Shown here piece after piece: positions 49,865-61,953 of a stretch of 64,000 nucleotides of DNA (positions are counted from its first letter, which is position 1; each line of letters opens with the position of its first letter). Source of the stretch: Sordaria brevicollis (Eukaryota; Ascomycota; Sordariomycetes; Sordariales; Sordariaceae); contig JAUTDP010000005.1 of the NCBI GenBank assembly GCA_033439795.1, forward strand, positions 1,207,001 through 1,271,000, given 5' to 3'. Both the position numbers and the translations under genes were made by a program. The notes under the pieces are model-generated. The model was not told where the DNA came from. It was given only the letters and a program-made list of their open reading frames with translations, and did not search any database.

Positions 49865-51778
49865 ATGAAAGTTTCGGCCCTTCTCTCCTCCGGCCTCTTC
49901 TCCGTCGGTGCCCTGGCCGGTGCCATTGGCTCGACCTGCAAGTGCTTCCCCGGCGATGCTTGCTGGCCTTCGACCGCGCAATGGAACAAGCTCAACCAGA
50001 CCGTCAACGGCAGACTGATTGCTACCGTGCCTCTTGCTGAGGCTTGCCATGGCGACAAGTACGATAGCGCAAAGTGCGCCAGCCTTCAGTCTTCATGGCA
50101 GACTCCTGACACTCAGTGAGTCCTTTTTTCTTCGTCTTATCTTACCTTCGGGATTTAACCATCACGATCTTTTGGTGGTGGTGATCATCATGAAATCCCC
50201 TCCAATATTGCGTGGTTTACTAGTGATACCCCTGAGCCCTTGATCCTTCCTGGCTTTTGCATTATCACATACCGGATCCGTACGCATGTATTGTCGATCA
50301 CTAACCATGTCTCCCCACACGACAGCATGGTTGACTCTGCCTCTATCATGGCCCCGTTCTTTGCCAACCAGAGCTGCGACCCTTTCACTTCGCGGGATAA
50401 GCCCTGCGAGATGGGCAACTATGTGAGATACGCCGTCGATGTCCGGACGGCTGCCGATGTCGCTGCTGCCATCAACTTTGCTCGCAATAACAACATCCGC
50501 TTCGTCATCCGCAACACGGGCCATGACTACAATGGTCGTTCCACCGGCGCCGGCGCCCTCTCAGTCTGGACCCACAACCTGAAGGAGATTACTTTCAAGA
50601 CCTGGCAAGACAAGTACTACAACGGTCCTGCCGTCAAGCTCGGTGCCGGTGTTCAGGGTTACGAGGCTCTTGCTGCCGGCAAGCCCAAGGGCCAGGTCGT
50701 CGTTGGCGGCGAGTGCCCTACTGTCGGTATCTCTGGTGGTTATACTCAGGGCGGTGGTCACTCGGCTCTGAGCACCAGCTTCGGTCTCTCTGCTGACAAC
50801 ACTCTTGAGTGGGAGGTCGTCACTGCTGATGGCCGTTTCGTCAAGGCTTCTCGCACCGAGAACCCCGACCTCTACTGGGCTCTCTCCGGTGGCGGTGGTG
50901 GTAACTATGGTGTCGTTATCAGCATGACCATCAAGACCTTCCCCGACGCTCACGTCGGTGGTGCCACCCTCTCCTTCTTCTCCTCTGAGAACCCCAAGGA
51001 TAACTTCTATGCCGCCATCGATGCTTTCCATGCTGCCCTTCCCGATATGGTGGCCGCCGGTACCATGGTCGTCTACTACTTCACTTCTGACTTCTTCATG
51101 ATCTCTCCCATGACTGCTTACGGAAAGTCTGAGGCCGAGACCAAGGCGATCATGGCTCCCTTACTCAAGACTCTGGACGGCATGGGCATCAAGTACACTG
51201 CTGGCTACACCGAGACCGAGACCTACTATGACCACTACGACAAGTACTTCGGCCCTCTCCCCACCGGCAACATTCAGGTCGGCATCGCTCAGTACGGTGG
51301 CCGTCTCATCCCTGTCGACACTGTCAAGAACAACGCCAGCGAGTTCAGCAAGACCGCCCGCTTCATCGCCGAGTCTGGCGTCACCTTTATCGGCGTCGGG
51401 ACTGACGTCTCCGCCTTCGGCAAGGACAACCAGAACGCCGTCCTGCCCGCCTGGCGCAAGGCCCTCGTGCACGCCACCCTCACCACCCCTTGGTCTTTCG
51501 AGCCCCAGGACTGGGACAAGATGATCGAGAACCAGTCCCTCATGACCAACACCATCATGCCCGCTATCGAGGCCGTCACCCCCGGCTCCGGTGCCTACAT
51601 GAACGAGGCCAACTTCCAGCAGCCCGACTTCCAGCATCAGTTCTTTGGAAGCAAGTACAGCAACCTCATGTGCATCAAGAAGAAGTATGACCCTACCAAC
51701 TTCTTCTATGCTACTGCCGCTGTCGGTAGCGAGGCTTGGACTGTCGCCAACGATGGTCGCATGTGCAAGTCTGCTTAA
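49865..51778 (+). CDS. Secreted FAD-linked oxidase (berberine-bridge-like)
   Basis: Predicted 567 residues in two exons, 49865-50115 and 50326-51778, with a 210-nt intron (donor GTGAGT at 50116, branch CACTAAC, acceptor ACAG). It probably oxidises an alcohol or sugar-type substrate outside the cell with covalent FAD, releasing H2O2; the substrate is unknown. Residues 1-19 form a signal peptide (MKVSALLSS.., cleavage after ALA). The FAD-binding PCMH domain holds His150 in NTGHDYNGRS and Cys214 in GGECPTVGISGGY, the two residues that bind FAD bicovalently in AA7/berberine-type oxidases. A C-terminal BBE domain (about 505-550) ends with KYDPTNFFYA. The N-terminus (CKCFPGDACWP) and PFFANQSCDPF resemble fungal isoamyl-alcohol-oxidase-like proteins. 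The start was chosen for the signal peptide. It is the first gene next to the RIP block and its codons show no RIP damage. Confidence 0.93.
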
Positions 51779-52909
51779 AATGTTCAAACAAAGCACAGCA
51801 GAGTGGGTTTGTTTTTGCTGAGCGGTTCTGAAAGTTTTGCTTGTCTGTTATTAGCCTTGTTTATTAGAACTTAATTCCTTAGTCTTTATTTTCCCACTTT
51901 CTCTCTCGCTTACCTGCTCCTACACCTGTCTTTGGTCTTTCTATCTGTCATCTGTCACGGGTCTGGTATGGGTAAGCAGATTGAAGGTGATGTGGGGGGA
52001 AAGAGGAAAAACAACGTCGTGATGGGTTTGTGTAAAAGTTGATGATGGTTGATGAAGAAGGGAAGAAGCTTCTTGGCTTTGATGATGCCTATACTATGGT
52101 GCGCACGCTCGCTGTAACGAACACATCATGTCCATATGTTATTTTCTTGTATATAGTTGCAATAAAAGACCATCAAGTACATACCTTGTTACAAGAATTG
52201 GTCTGACTGTCTAAACCTCCATCTCTCAATGAGCAGCGTGCTCTGTACTGTTTCCCTTGGAGTCATTGAGGTGATAGGTAGTAAGCCGGTCTGATGATTA
52301 CCAATTCTGAGGATCACATTGCTCGCATCAATAAGTATACTGAGTTCGTGTAACAATCGCAACGAACAACACTTTGGAAGCAACATTACCCACATCGTCG
52401 TCGTACTTTGTGACAGGCACAGGAAGGAGCTTCCCTCGAAAAGGAAACAATACTTGGCTGTGATGCCGTCATTCGGGTCGATGATGCGATCAAACTCCAC
52501 ATATTCCCTCTCAACAGTACCCCGCACTAGAGAGTTAAAACCGAAAGATGCAGCTTCATCTCCTTGGCTGTTACTGCACTAACAGAACGACTCCAAAAGT
52601 AGCTGAAGCTTCGGTGTACACCAATCACCGATACGGCGATAACGACCGCGATGGACCACAGGTTTGTAGGTGTATTTATAAGCATCATGGAATCCGGAGA
52701 CATTCTATAGGTAAGTATGTATGTATGTATGTATCTCCTCATCGTTCTTCCCAAGAACATATGAACCCCTCATGGTGCTGCTCTTTAGTACGAGATTAAG
52801 ACCCCTTCACAACACCATCTTGAGAAGTTCGTCAAGTAAAGCACAGTTCTTCTTCTTACAACCACAGCAACAAGCACCATTGCGATCCATAGCCAACAGA
52901 CTATACACA
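51779..52909. other. Intergenic region, oxidase 3' to GST 5'
   Basis: No gene is supported. It holds the 3' UTR of the oxidase gene and the promoter of the GST gene. Overlapping short frames on both strands carry no domains. A (GTAT)5 microsatellite lies at 52715-52734. Confidence 0.6.
52715..52734. repeat. (GTAT)5 microsatellite
   Basis: Five perfect GTAT units about 175 bp upstream of the GST start codon. Confidence 0.9.
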
Positions 52910-53877
52910 ATGGCGTCCCAACAGAACTCCGACATTCACCTCTACACTGCCCAAACTCCCAATGGCATCAAGGTATCCATCCTCCTTGAGGAGCTTGGTG
53001 TCCCTTATAAGGTAAGTACTGATCAGATGAACTTTCATCCCATTTACGGGACAAGTGTGAACTACACATCTCCTCCTCTCTCTCTTCACCTCCCTCTTCA
53101 CTTCCCCCCGTTCATAACATGGCACTAACCCCGCTCCGCAGGTCACCGCAATCGACATCTCCAAAGACGTCCAAAAAGAGCCCTGGTTCCTCGAAATCAA
53201 CCCCAACGGGCGCATCCCCGCCCTAACCGACGTTCTCGAGGACGGCACCCCCATTTCCCTGTTTGAGTCCGGCGCCATCATGCAGTACCTCGTCGAGCGC
53301 TACGATTCCAAAGAACACAAGGTTTCGTACCCACAGGGTAGCAAGGAGTACTACCAGACCCAGTCCTGGCTGTTCTGGCAGATGGGCGGCCTGGGCCCGA
53401 TGCAGGGGCAGGCCAACCACTTTACGCGCTACGCTCCGGAGAAGATTCAGTATGGTATTAACCGCTATCAAAACGAGACGAGGAGACTGTATAGGGTGAT
53501 GGATAAGCAGCTGGAGAAGAACGGGACGGGGTATCTTGTGGGAGACAAGGCGACGATTGCGGATTTCTCGTGTTGGGGGTGGGTTGCTGCTCATGGTAAG
53601 TTCTTGTTATTTCCTTTTCCCTTTCCCCTCTGTAGTGACATGCTAACGATGAAATGCAGGCTGGTGCGGCATTAAGGACTTTGACACCCAATTCCCCAAC
53701 CTCAACAAGTGGCTCAACAAGCTCCTTGAGCGTCCTGGACTCGAAAAGGGCAGACACGTGCCTAGCAAGCACACGATTATGGAGAAAAACAAGCTGAGCG
53801 AGGAGGAGCTCGACAAGATGGCCGAGTCTTCTAGGGCGTGGGTCCAGAAGGGTATGGCTGAGGATGCGAAAAAGTAA
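52910..53877 (+). CDS. Glutathione S-transferase, URE2-like
   Basis: Predicted 257 residues in three exons: 52910-53011, 53142-53595 and 53660-53877. Introns have donors GTAAGT and acceptors CGCAG and TGCAG. It should conjugate glutathione to electrophiles, or reduce peroxides, in the cytosol. The thioredoxin-fold half starts LYTAQTPNGIKVSILLEELG, has NPNGRIPAL (54-62) with the cis-Pro, and FESGAIMQYL with Glu76-Ser77 that bind the glutamyl part of glutathione. The helical C-terminal half includes DKATIADFSCWGW. The TPNG start and overall length fit the fungal URE2p-like/GTT class; there is no Asn-rich prion domain, so a nitrogen-regulator role is unlikely. Both splice joins were checked to keep frame. 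Confidence 0.93.
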
Positions 53878-54614
53878 GGAAGACATTGATGCGTGAGAAG
53901 AAGCTACAAGCTACGAACTATGAACTTTTGACAGGTAGCGACATAGACTGAGAATTTCGAAACTGACGGTTTTTTGTGAGAAAGGTTTCGGTCCAAGGTT
54001 TAGGTTTGAAGTTCAGTTGGTGAATTCGATGTTGCCGATATGTCAGTGGATATTAGTGGGCGATCGCTAGTGGCACTCGGGCCTCTTTATTGGGTTGAAG
54101 TTTTGAATGACTCTGGACGTGAAGAAGAGACTGCTGCTGTGTTATAATTGCTATGCACATTTGCAGCTTGATTCTGGATGAAGCTGATAATTGTCGATGA
54201 GTACCTGGGGAGTATAACATCATTGATATTCTGACATGAGATGATGTTCAGACATTGGAAGTTGAGACGGAAGTCCAATTCAATTGCAACGGTCACGTGT
54301 GGCTATTAACAGCGGCCGCTTGCTGTGTGAAGGCCTGGAACGTTCAAGTCCAGCGCGCCTGTGCGTCCCCCGTGCTTACTGCTTGGTTGCACCTGCTCGC
54401 TTACCTAAGGCGAATGCGGGCTCTGGCCCCACTTAAACCTTTGGCTTTGCCTCCCGCATGCGCGTCGTTCTGCCTGCAACCAGCCGTTCGTGCCAGCCAA
54501 CCAACTCTGGCACCCAACCAAAACCACATCGCATCGCCAGCTGCTTTGTGGTCTACTCTGTTCATTGTATTCCTCGACACAACACAGAAACGGCCTCATT
54601 CATCGGCGAGCAAA
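53878..54614. other. Intergenic region, GST 3' to msl5 5'
   Basis: No gene is seen. It contains the GST 3' UTR and the msl5 promoter, with a CACGTG E-box at 54294-54299 about 320 bp upstream of the msl5 start codon. Confidence 0.6.
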
Positions 54615-56875
54615 ATGTCGTGGAGAAACCAAGGAATCACGGGTTCCAACAACATCCCGTTGGGAAGCAGACGTCGCTTCGCTGGCGACGGGGAGGAAGA
54701 GGACGGCGCTGGCAGCGTAACACCAACAGCTCAACCACCTTCTGTCGCCAACGGAGACGGCCACAGAGAGAGAGACGGTCCCATTACCTACAGCAATGAT
54801 CGCGACGTCAAGCGCGGCCGCAGCCCCGAGCGCTCGGAGGATGGTCCCAAGCGCCGCAAGAAGCGCAACCGTTGGGGCGAAGCGACCGAGAACAAGGCCG
54901 CCGGTCTGATGGGCCTTCCTACCGCCATCGTTGCTAATATGACGAGCGAACAATTGGAGGCCTACACTCTGCATCTGCGCATTGAGGAAATTACTCAGAA
55001 GCTCAAGATCGACGACGTCGTTCCTGCCGATGGGGACAGGTATGTTTAAAAATGTTCATCTACTCGTTACTTTCGAAACCTTTGACTGACCTTCATGTTC
55101 CCTATCTAGATCACCCTCTCCCGCGCCCCAGTACGACAATCATGGTCGCCGTGTCAACACTCGCGAATACCGTTACCGCAAGAAGCTCGAGGACGAGCGC
55201 CACAAGCTCATCGAGAAGGCCATGAAGACGATCCCTAACTACCACCCGCCCTCTGACTACCGCAGACCTACCAAGACCCAGGAGAAGGTCTACGTCCCGG
55301 TTAACGATTACCCAGAGATTAACTTCAGTATGATAACTAACCCTCCAAACTCCCTCCTATTAACTCCTAACCTTAATCCCCTCCCCCATTGGTATTTTGC
55401 CAGGCATGATGAACCCAAGCGCTTTCAAGACAGGTTGTGTTGGTGTATCTCGTGCCTTGCAATTTTGCTTATGTTGAAAAAACTTCTAACCTCTAACCCG
55501 ATCGATGACTACAATAATCAATGATAACAATACTAACACTTAGCTTTCTTCCTTGTTCAAGTTGGTTTGCTTATCGGTCCTCGTGGCAATACACTCAAGA
55601 AGATGGAAACAGAATCTGGCGCCAAGATTGCCATTCGTGGAAAGGGCTCCGTGAAGGAGGGCAAGGGCCGTTCTGACGCTGCCCACTCCAGCAACCAGGA
55701 AGAGGACCTGCACTGTCTCATCATGGCAGATACCGAGGAGAAGGTGAACAAAGCCAAGAAGCTGATTCACAATATTATTGAGACAGTATGTATCCTCATT
55801 CCCCTTTTTCACATTTGAAACCATACATCCGCTAACTCTTATCTAGGCCGCTTCGATCCCTGAAGGCCAGAACGAGCTCAAGCGTAACCAGCTGCGTGAG
55901 CTTGCTGCCCTCAACGGTACTCTGCGTGATGATGAGAACCAGGCTTGCCAGAACTGCGGTCAGATCGGTCATCGTAAATATGACTGCCCCGAGAAGCAGA
56001 ACTACACTGCCAACATTATCTGCCGTGTCTGCGGTAACGCTGGCCACATGGCCAGGGATTGTCCTGACAGGCAGAGGGGTGCGAGCTGGAGAAACGATGG
56101 TCCCGGTGCTGGCCGTACCGCTGGTCGTATTGGTAGTGCTGGTGGCGGCGATGCCGTGGACCGCGAGTACGAGGTATGTTTTCTCCCCTTCTCGTTTCCT
56201 GTTTCATGAACAACACATACTGACATACACCAGCAACTCATGCAAGAACTCGGCGGTACCGGTGCTGCCCCTGCTCGCATCGAAGCTGGCCCTGGCTCAT
56301 TCAGCAATGGTCCCAGCGGCGGCAACGGCGATGCCAAGCCCTGGCAACGCGGACCTACTGGCGGACCTGCTCCCTGGCGCACTCGCAACACGGACCGTGA
56401 CCATGAAGGTGGCCCTCCCAGCGGACCTTCTGGCGGCCCGGCTCCTTGGGCTCGTGACCGTAACGAGCGCAGACATGATGACCGCGACCGCGACAGAGGA
56501 GACAGCTACTACGGTGGCGGTGATCGCAGACATGACGACTATAGCAGAGGCCACTCCGGTGGCGGCGGCGGCGGCCCGGCCCCTTGGCATCAGCCTCCTC
56601 CCGGAGCCCCTTCTGCCCCGGCCATTCCTGCCGCTCCGGCTTACCCTGGTGCTTATGGTGGTTACCCCGGCTATGGTGCTCCTCCCGGTATGGGCGCTGC
56701 CCCTCCTCCTGGATTGCCTCCTCCGCCTCCTGGCGCCCCTCCCGGCCTTTCTGGACCGCTTAACGCTCTTATCCAGCAATATGCCAACGCGGCTCCTCCC
56801 CCGCCCCCTCCGGCAGCTGAGGCACCCCCTCCGCCTCCCATGGACCTCCCTCCCCCTCCCCCTCCTGGTGCTTGA
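54615..56875 (+). CDS. msl5: Branch-point binding protein (SF1/BBP)
   Basis: Predicted 611 residues in five exons: 54615-55039, 55110-55327, 55562-55785, 55847-56173 and 56234-56875. It binds the intron branch site UACUAAC and pairs with U2AF at the 3' splice site in early spliceosome assembly, in the nucleus. A U2AF-ligand motif KKRNRWG (Trp87) is followed by the SF1 helix-hairpin region, then an SPSP motif (143-146) like the SF1 phosphorylation site. The KH domain has GLLIGPRG (216-223) and [10 protein letters not shown]. Two CCHC zinc knuckles follow: C323-C326-H331-C336 and C348-C351-H356-C361. The C-terminus is Gly/Arg-rich, then strongly Pro-rich. All joins keep frame; using ATT across the second intron gives the conserved INFIGLLIG. 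That 234-nt intron may hold an alternative 30-nt exon (55404-55433). Confidence 0.96.
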
Positions 56876-57745
56876 AGAGAGCATAGGGCTTTGAGGACAC
56901 TGAGGGCGTCCGAGTAACGAACTAACCAGGTGTCTCGATGCTTAACTGCTTTGCTTGCTTGGTTTCGGAAAAAGTCGACATGGAAAATGGCGTAACACTG
57001 ACTGACAGGGTAATTCACTTGATCAACAAGGTTTATACTCGAAGATGTCAGCGAACTCACAACGCAGCACTAGCATGAATCAACTTACCCAGAGGCTGCC
57101 AGGTTATTTTTATTTGGGGTTTGCTGTTGGAGACAGCGAGAACTAACTTTTAACTGTATACAACATGAAAGTAGCGGATCAAGACTAGGTTTAGGCTTTA
57201 CGTTTCATAGATATAACGCAGAGACAAGCAACGATCACTGTATAAACACAAAACAAAAGACGTAGAGCAAACCAGAATGCCGGTTGATATTATGTGGACG
57301 TAGTTCTTTGGGTGAACAACCAAGTTGGTGGAAAGGCTTGATGCACAGAACAAGCTCGAGTCGTTCGCCAATCCACCTGGACGTAGTGGGAGCAGCTGAA
57401 ATCCGTACATGCGCATGTTATCCTCTTAGCTGAATATCTCCTGATCATACCATGGGAAGGAATTACGGAAGTGAAATTTGCATGCATCTTCATGTCCTGA
57501 GTGCTCAACCCAACACCCATTTCCCATCTTACAATGTCAAACCCAACCAGCAGTTGCATAGGGGATTTCTTCATATGTTTGCACAAAAGTGACCTTGCAC
57601 GGGTTTGCAGAGATACAGTCCGCAGCGGTCAAAACCATCCAAGGTGGCGAGGCTTATAACGCCAGTAATAATTTTTCTTTCTTCATTCATTTCTGTTCTG
57701 TTTTGTTTCCTTTCCAACCCAAAAAGTCTCCCTTCCTCGTAGACC
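56876..57745. other. Convergent 3' intergenic region
   Basis: It lies between the msl5 stop and the stop of the minus-strand phosphatase gene and holds both 3' UTRs. No conserved coding was recognised; small open frames overlap and have no domains. Confidence 0.6.
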
Positions 57746-59705
57746 TTAGTCCTGCATAGGCCTAACCGGATGTCCGCCATCCACAATCATGACCTCGTCG
57801 AGCCTCTTGTGGATATCCTCGCCGTACTCGACCCGCTTCCACGTGTTGATGCGTCCCTCGTTCATATCAAAGTCAAACACCCTGATCTTTCTATGAAAGC
57901 CTCCGTATCCGGCATACCCGCCGAAACCGGCGCCGCCGGCGTAGCACATCCACAGGGCGGGCTTGCCGTCTTCTTTGAAGTCTACAGCGCAGTATTCGTT
58001 TACGTGGTCGCTGTACAATTTTTTGTTAGTGAACCATGGTATAATAGGGGAGGGGTGAGGGAGGAATAGAGAAAATCTTACTGTCCACAAGAAACCATGA
58101 CCACGCCCTCCTCCACCAACGCATCATGAAAGCCCGAATTGAACGATGGCGCTGTAGTCGGCTCCTTCCACGGGCTGACCAGCGTAAGGTTGCGTCCGTT
58201 CTGGTACTCTGGCAGCGGGATGTGAATAAACGCCACATCCATGTGCACGTGCGTGTACTCGCGGTGCTTCTTCTTTAGTCCCTGGGCCGTCTGCCGGAAC
58301 CACTCGATCTGGTTGGGCTTGATCCAGTCGTAACCAGGATACTTGCGCTCGTTGGGCGAGTACGCGTGCGTGTCGAGCAGATACACGGTCAAGGCCGAAT
58401 GGCTGGACGAGCCGCGCCCCAGCACCTCGATGAAGTAATTACCTACACCGTCGATGCTCTCGGGCCCGGCGTGGGACAGCGAGTAAGGGAGGGTCTCGAT
58501 CAGGTCCATCTGCGCGGCGCGCGACATGGACCCTTCGTCGTCGTGGTTGCCGAAGATGGATACGTAGGGGATCTTGTGCTTGATGAGGATTTGGGCGTAT
58601 TTGAAGATGGCCTGCCAGCAGAATTGTTAGTCACAGTCGTTTCCTCATCGTCGAATAACCCGGTATCCTACCGTCTGCGCATCAGGCGCCGTCTCGCCAT
58701 TGACCTGATCACCGCTCAACACCACCAAATCCGGCTTCTCCTCCTCCAAGATCCTCGTCACGAAATCCAGCGTCCTGGGATCCGCCTCGCACTTCTGCCC
58801 CTCGGGCAACGCATCACGACAGGTCCCCACGCCCGTGCTCAAGTGCAAATCCGCCAGCTGCACAATCTTGAACTTGCCATTATCCCTTACCCTCAACACG
58901 GGCTTCACAGGGGGCGGGTGCTCCGCGCCCCTCCGCACCGTCAGATGAGCCGAGGGAACACTCCTTCCCACATCCAGCAACAGCGGCGTGCCCGTCATGG
59001 ACCACCCGTCTCTAGCCTCCACGGCATCGTCGCCAAACAGCACGTCGACGCCCGTCACGGCATTCTTGGAGTCGCTCGCCCCCTTTTTCGAGGACCGCTT
59101 CACCCACAGACCAGCCGGCCTGGACTCCCACTTCTCGTTCTTGTTGGCGTCCACGCCCTTGGCGGCTGCTTTTTCGGCGTCGGCCACGCTAGGGTCCAGA
59201 CGCCCCACGGTCACGTCCACCACCACTTTATCCCCCTCCTTCAGCTCCTCCTCGCGCTTGCGGCTGATGTGCAGGTAGGCATGGGAGAAAAGGGTCTTGC
59301 CGAGGTGGAGATCTTTATCGACGCGGTGCCAGACCGCGGTGTCGAGCTCGCACGAGGAAAAGGGGTTGTAAGTGGTGCAGGTGACGACGGTGATGTCGGT
59401 GATGACGAGCCCGGCGTGGTGGGTGGGCAGGTACTCGTGGATGGCGTTGGGGAGGACGCGGAAGTTGCGGTCGAGGAAGAAGATGAGGAAGAAGGTGATG
59501 ACGGCGGCGGTGGAGATTTGGATGATGTTGCGGACCTAGGGTGTGAAGAAAAGGTTAGCTTGGGGGACTGGTTTGGGTGGTGGTTGGTTTTGGAGATAGC
59601 TTCATCGTTTTGGTAGCCTAGCTACCTGCAGCATCATGTAGAGAAACAAAACAACGATGAGAGAAGGGGTAAGGTATGGAGACGACCTACAATTCGTCGT
59701 GTCAT
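57746..59705 (-). CDS. DCR2: DCR2-like metallophosphoesterase, membrane-anchored
   Basis: Predicted 557 residues in four exons on the minus strand: 59705-59691, 59535-58672, 58611-58082 and 58010-57746. It should be a calcineurin-like phosphatase with two metal ions, related to yeast Dcr2, which acts in mitotic exit and dampens the unfolded-protein response (Hac1/Ire1). The first exon codes only MTRRI; a membrane segment follows (about 9-26, VITFFLIFFL), so it is a type II protein. Catalytic motifs are ADLHLS (Asp234, His236), SGDQVNG (Asp281), GNHDDE (314-319) and GHDH (469-472). GHDH is created across the last splice join, which supports that intron. The mini-exon and its GTAGGT donor are the least certain part. 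The gene converges with msl5. Confidence 0.88.
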
Positions 59706-61953
59706 CTTGAATAGATTTTGTATTTTGTATATTTGGCCGCTATGGACCTTGCTGGACTCTCTCTCTCTTCTCTCCTAACAACAGCCGTCTCTACTACCCC
59801 GTCGTTCGCTGTTGAGTATGCCCACTACTACTGAACGAAAGAAGGATGCCCTGCTGTTGTAGCTCTATGCCCATCCTTATAGCATGTCGCTAAACCGGTC
59901 GTCGGTATTGTCGGACACCAACTCTCTCTTTCGAGAGAAAGTTCGAACCGCTCTTTACTCCTTGCCAAGTTTTTGTTGTGAACAAGCCGAGAGAAGCTAG
60001 CTATCCCAGTATGCGTAATCTCGATTCGGAAGTGCCTATGGTAGGCCGTCAACGTCCGTGGTGCGTGGGGTCGGTCGTGAGGTACTCTCGATCTTTGACG
60101 TATGGTGATCTTTGATGTAGAGATGGAAGATCAATGGTCGGACTCTCGATCGGGGGGGTTTAAGGTTTTGGGTAGGTATGGTAGTTGTTCGTTCGGGTTG
60201 CGGCACGGAGAACTCCTCACGTTCTACAGGTATATCCAAGAATAATCTACCTCTAAAGTGCGGCTTCGCCAAGAGAAAACACAAGTAAGTCGCCACTGTC
60301 ACTGCAACTGTCAAGTGCAAATGAAACTGGATGATTCGAAGGAGTGGAAGCGAAAAAGTGTCCGAGGGGTTCGGAAACTGCTTGTCAGCTTCAATCAATT
60401 GCAATGATTAGATTTCGTGGAGATGCCTGCCGCTGCCCGCAGCAGGCAACGCTGTAAAAGGAGAGAGTCGCCCATGTGGAATCCGGGGAAATTTACCCAA
60501 CAAGGTTCACCCACGTCGGTAAGGGTGCGGCCGAGCCCCGCCCAGAACACCACAGGGCAGCCCACGCTCGGGGCCCCTGACGAAGATTCTACTTCAATGA
60601 CGATCTGTTAAGAAAGTTTATACTTAATAGTGGTAATCACTAACAACTAGTACATATGTAGACAGAAACAGAAATATTCTCGAACTACCCGTTTGAATAA
60701 GACCTTCCCCTATCACGGAGCTCTTCTGTTGCCGACTCCCGCTCTATGATGGCCGAGAACATGCATCTTTTCGCGACCCCAATTCACGGTTTTGTTGTCT
60801 GCTCCAAATTCTGTTCACCAAAATCATTTCTGCCCTCAATGCGTATGTATATGTGCGACCCTACGTGCTCCAGGCATTGCATTGCATACGTGATTGTAGC
60901 TGGGTCACGCTATGGCGTTGGTAACTTATACTAGTGGTAAACTGAATCCCTTTTATTAAAACAGTGTATGGCTAGAAAAGGGGGCTCGCCCACTTGGTGA
61001 CGGGATGGTCCAGACCCAACACATCTTCTGGATTCATCATTTAGCCTATATCGTTAACATCACTGCTTGAAAGTACCGTCCTCAAAAGTTATGTTATGCA
61101 ATACATCCAATTTCCATTCTCAAGACAAAGACATCCCATGATGTCTACCTGCCTGCATGCTTCGCTATGTCACTATGTAAACAAGATGCTCCTTCCATCC
61201 TCCCTCCTCTCGTCATCTCTACAACGGAAAAGACTGCGGGTATAATGTCCACCTTTCATCTCATCCTTTCCCATGTTCCATTCTGTCTCTTCTTGCCCCT
61301 TCCATCTTCACCTTCCACCTCATCATACTAACAAATATCATGCTTCGAACTTGATAGAAAAAGACAAAACCCCAAAACGCCAGTTTGCCTGCCAGTGATG
61401 ACAGATTTGCCCAATCTCTCTTAAACCCAAATTTTCCCTGTCCGTCGCGTCATGAAACCCGCACATTACGTCGTTACAAGGAAAAAAAGTGTGAAAACAA
61501 ATAAAAGGAGAAAAAGAAGAAGAAAGAGCGACGTGCCTGCGCCAAACCATAAGAAAACCAGTCAATGGTCTTTTATCCTCCTCCTTCTCTTCACCATTAC
61601 ATCCCAAGCACCCCAAACATCTTGTAAAGGAAAAGAACCGTCAAGGCATCCTCCCCGGGAAAAAAAGCGTCCTACCCATTCGTACCGGTCGAGTGAGAAA
61701 GAGACAAAGAGAAAGAAAGGCAAGCGAAAGTAATCCCAGAATGTTGTGTTGTCCTGTAATACCAAAATCCACTCATAAGGAAAATGCAAATGCGTGTCGT
61801 AACATGTCGAATGAACGACTTCTTTCGTGTGTGTAAGATGCAGTGTTGTTACACAGCTGGGCTCGCGCCCTCTTTTATCTTTCTGTCTTCTTCAATCTTT
61901 CTCCTTCTAATCATGAGTTTTGTGTGAAACGGGTGAAAAGGTAAGTGTGGAAG
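59706..61953. other. 2.2-kb intergenic region
   Basis: It holds the promoter and 5' UTR of the phosphatase gene and the 3' end of the methyltransferase-like gene. Open frames here (for example a 122-codon one at 60036-60404 minus) have no domains, no clear introns and low-complexity composition. A GC-rich patch with CCCCGCCC lies at 60530-60580. An RNA gene or short gene cannot be excluded, but none is supported. Confidence 0.55.

Noticed and set aside
50561..51031. Long minus-strand ORFs under the oxidase gene (also 51161-51796)
   Set aside because: They are shadows caused by GC-rich third positions of the well-supported plus-strand gene.
58366..59616. Plus-strand ORF of 416 codons
   Set aside because: It is antisense to the DCR2-like gene, whose catalytic motifs and splice joins are clear; the composition (His/Val/Gly-rich) is typical of a shadow frame.
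60036..60404. Minus-strand ORF of 122 codons upstream of the phosphatase gene
   Set aside because: It has a hydrophobic patch but no recognisable family and sits in the 5' region; not enough to call a gene.
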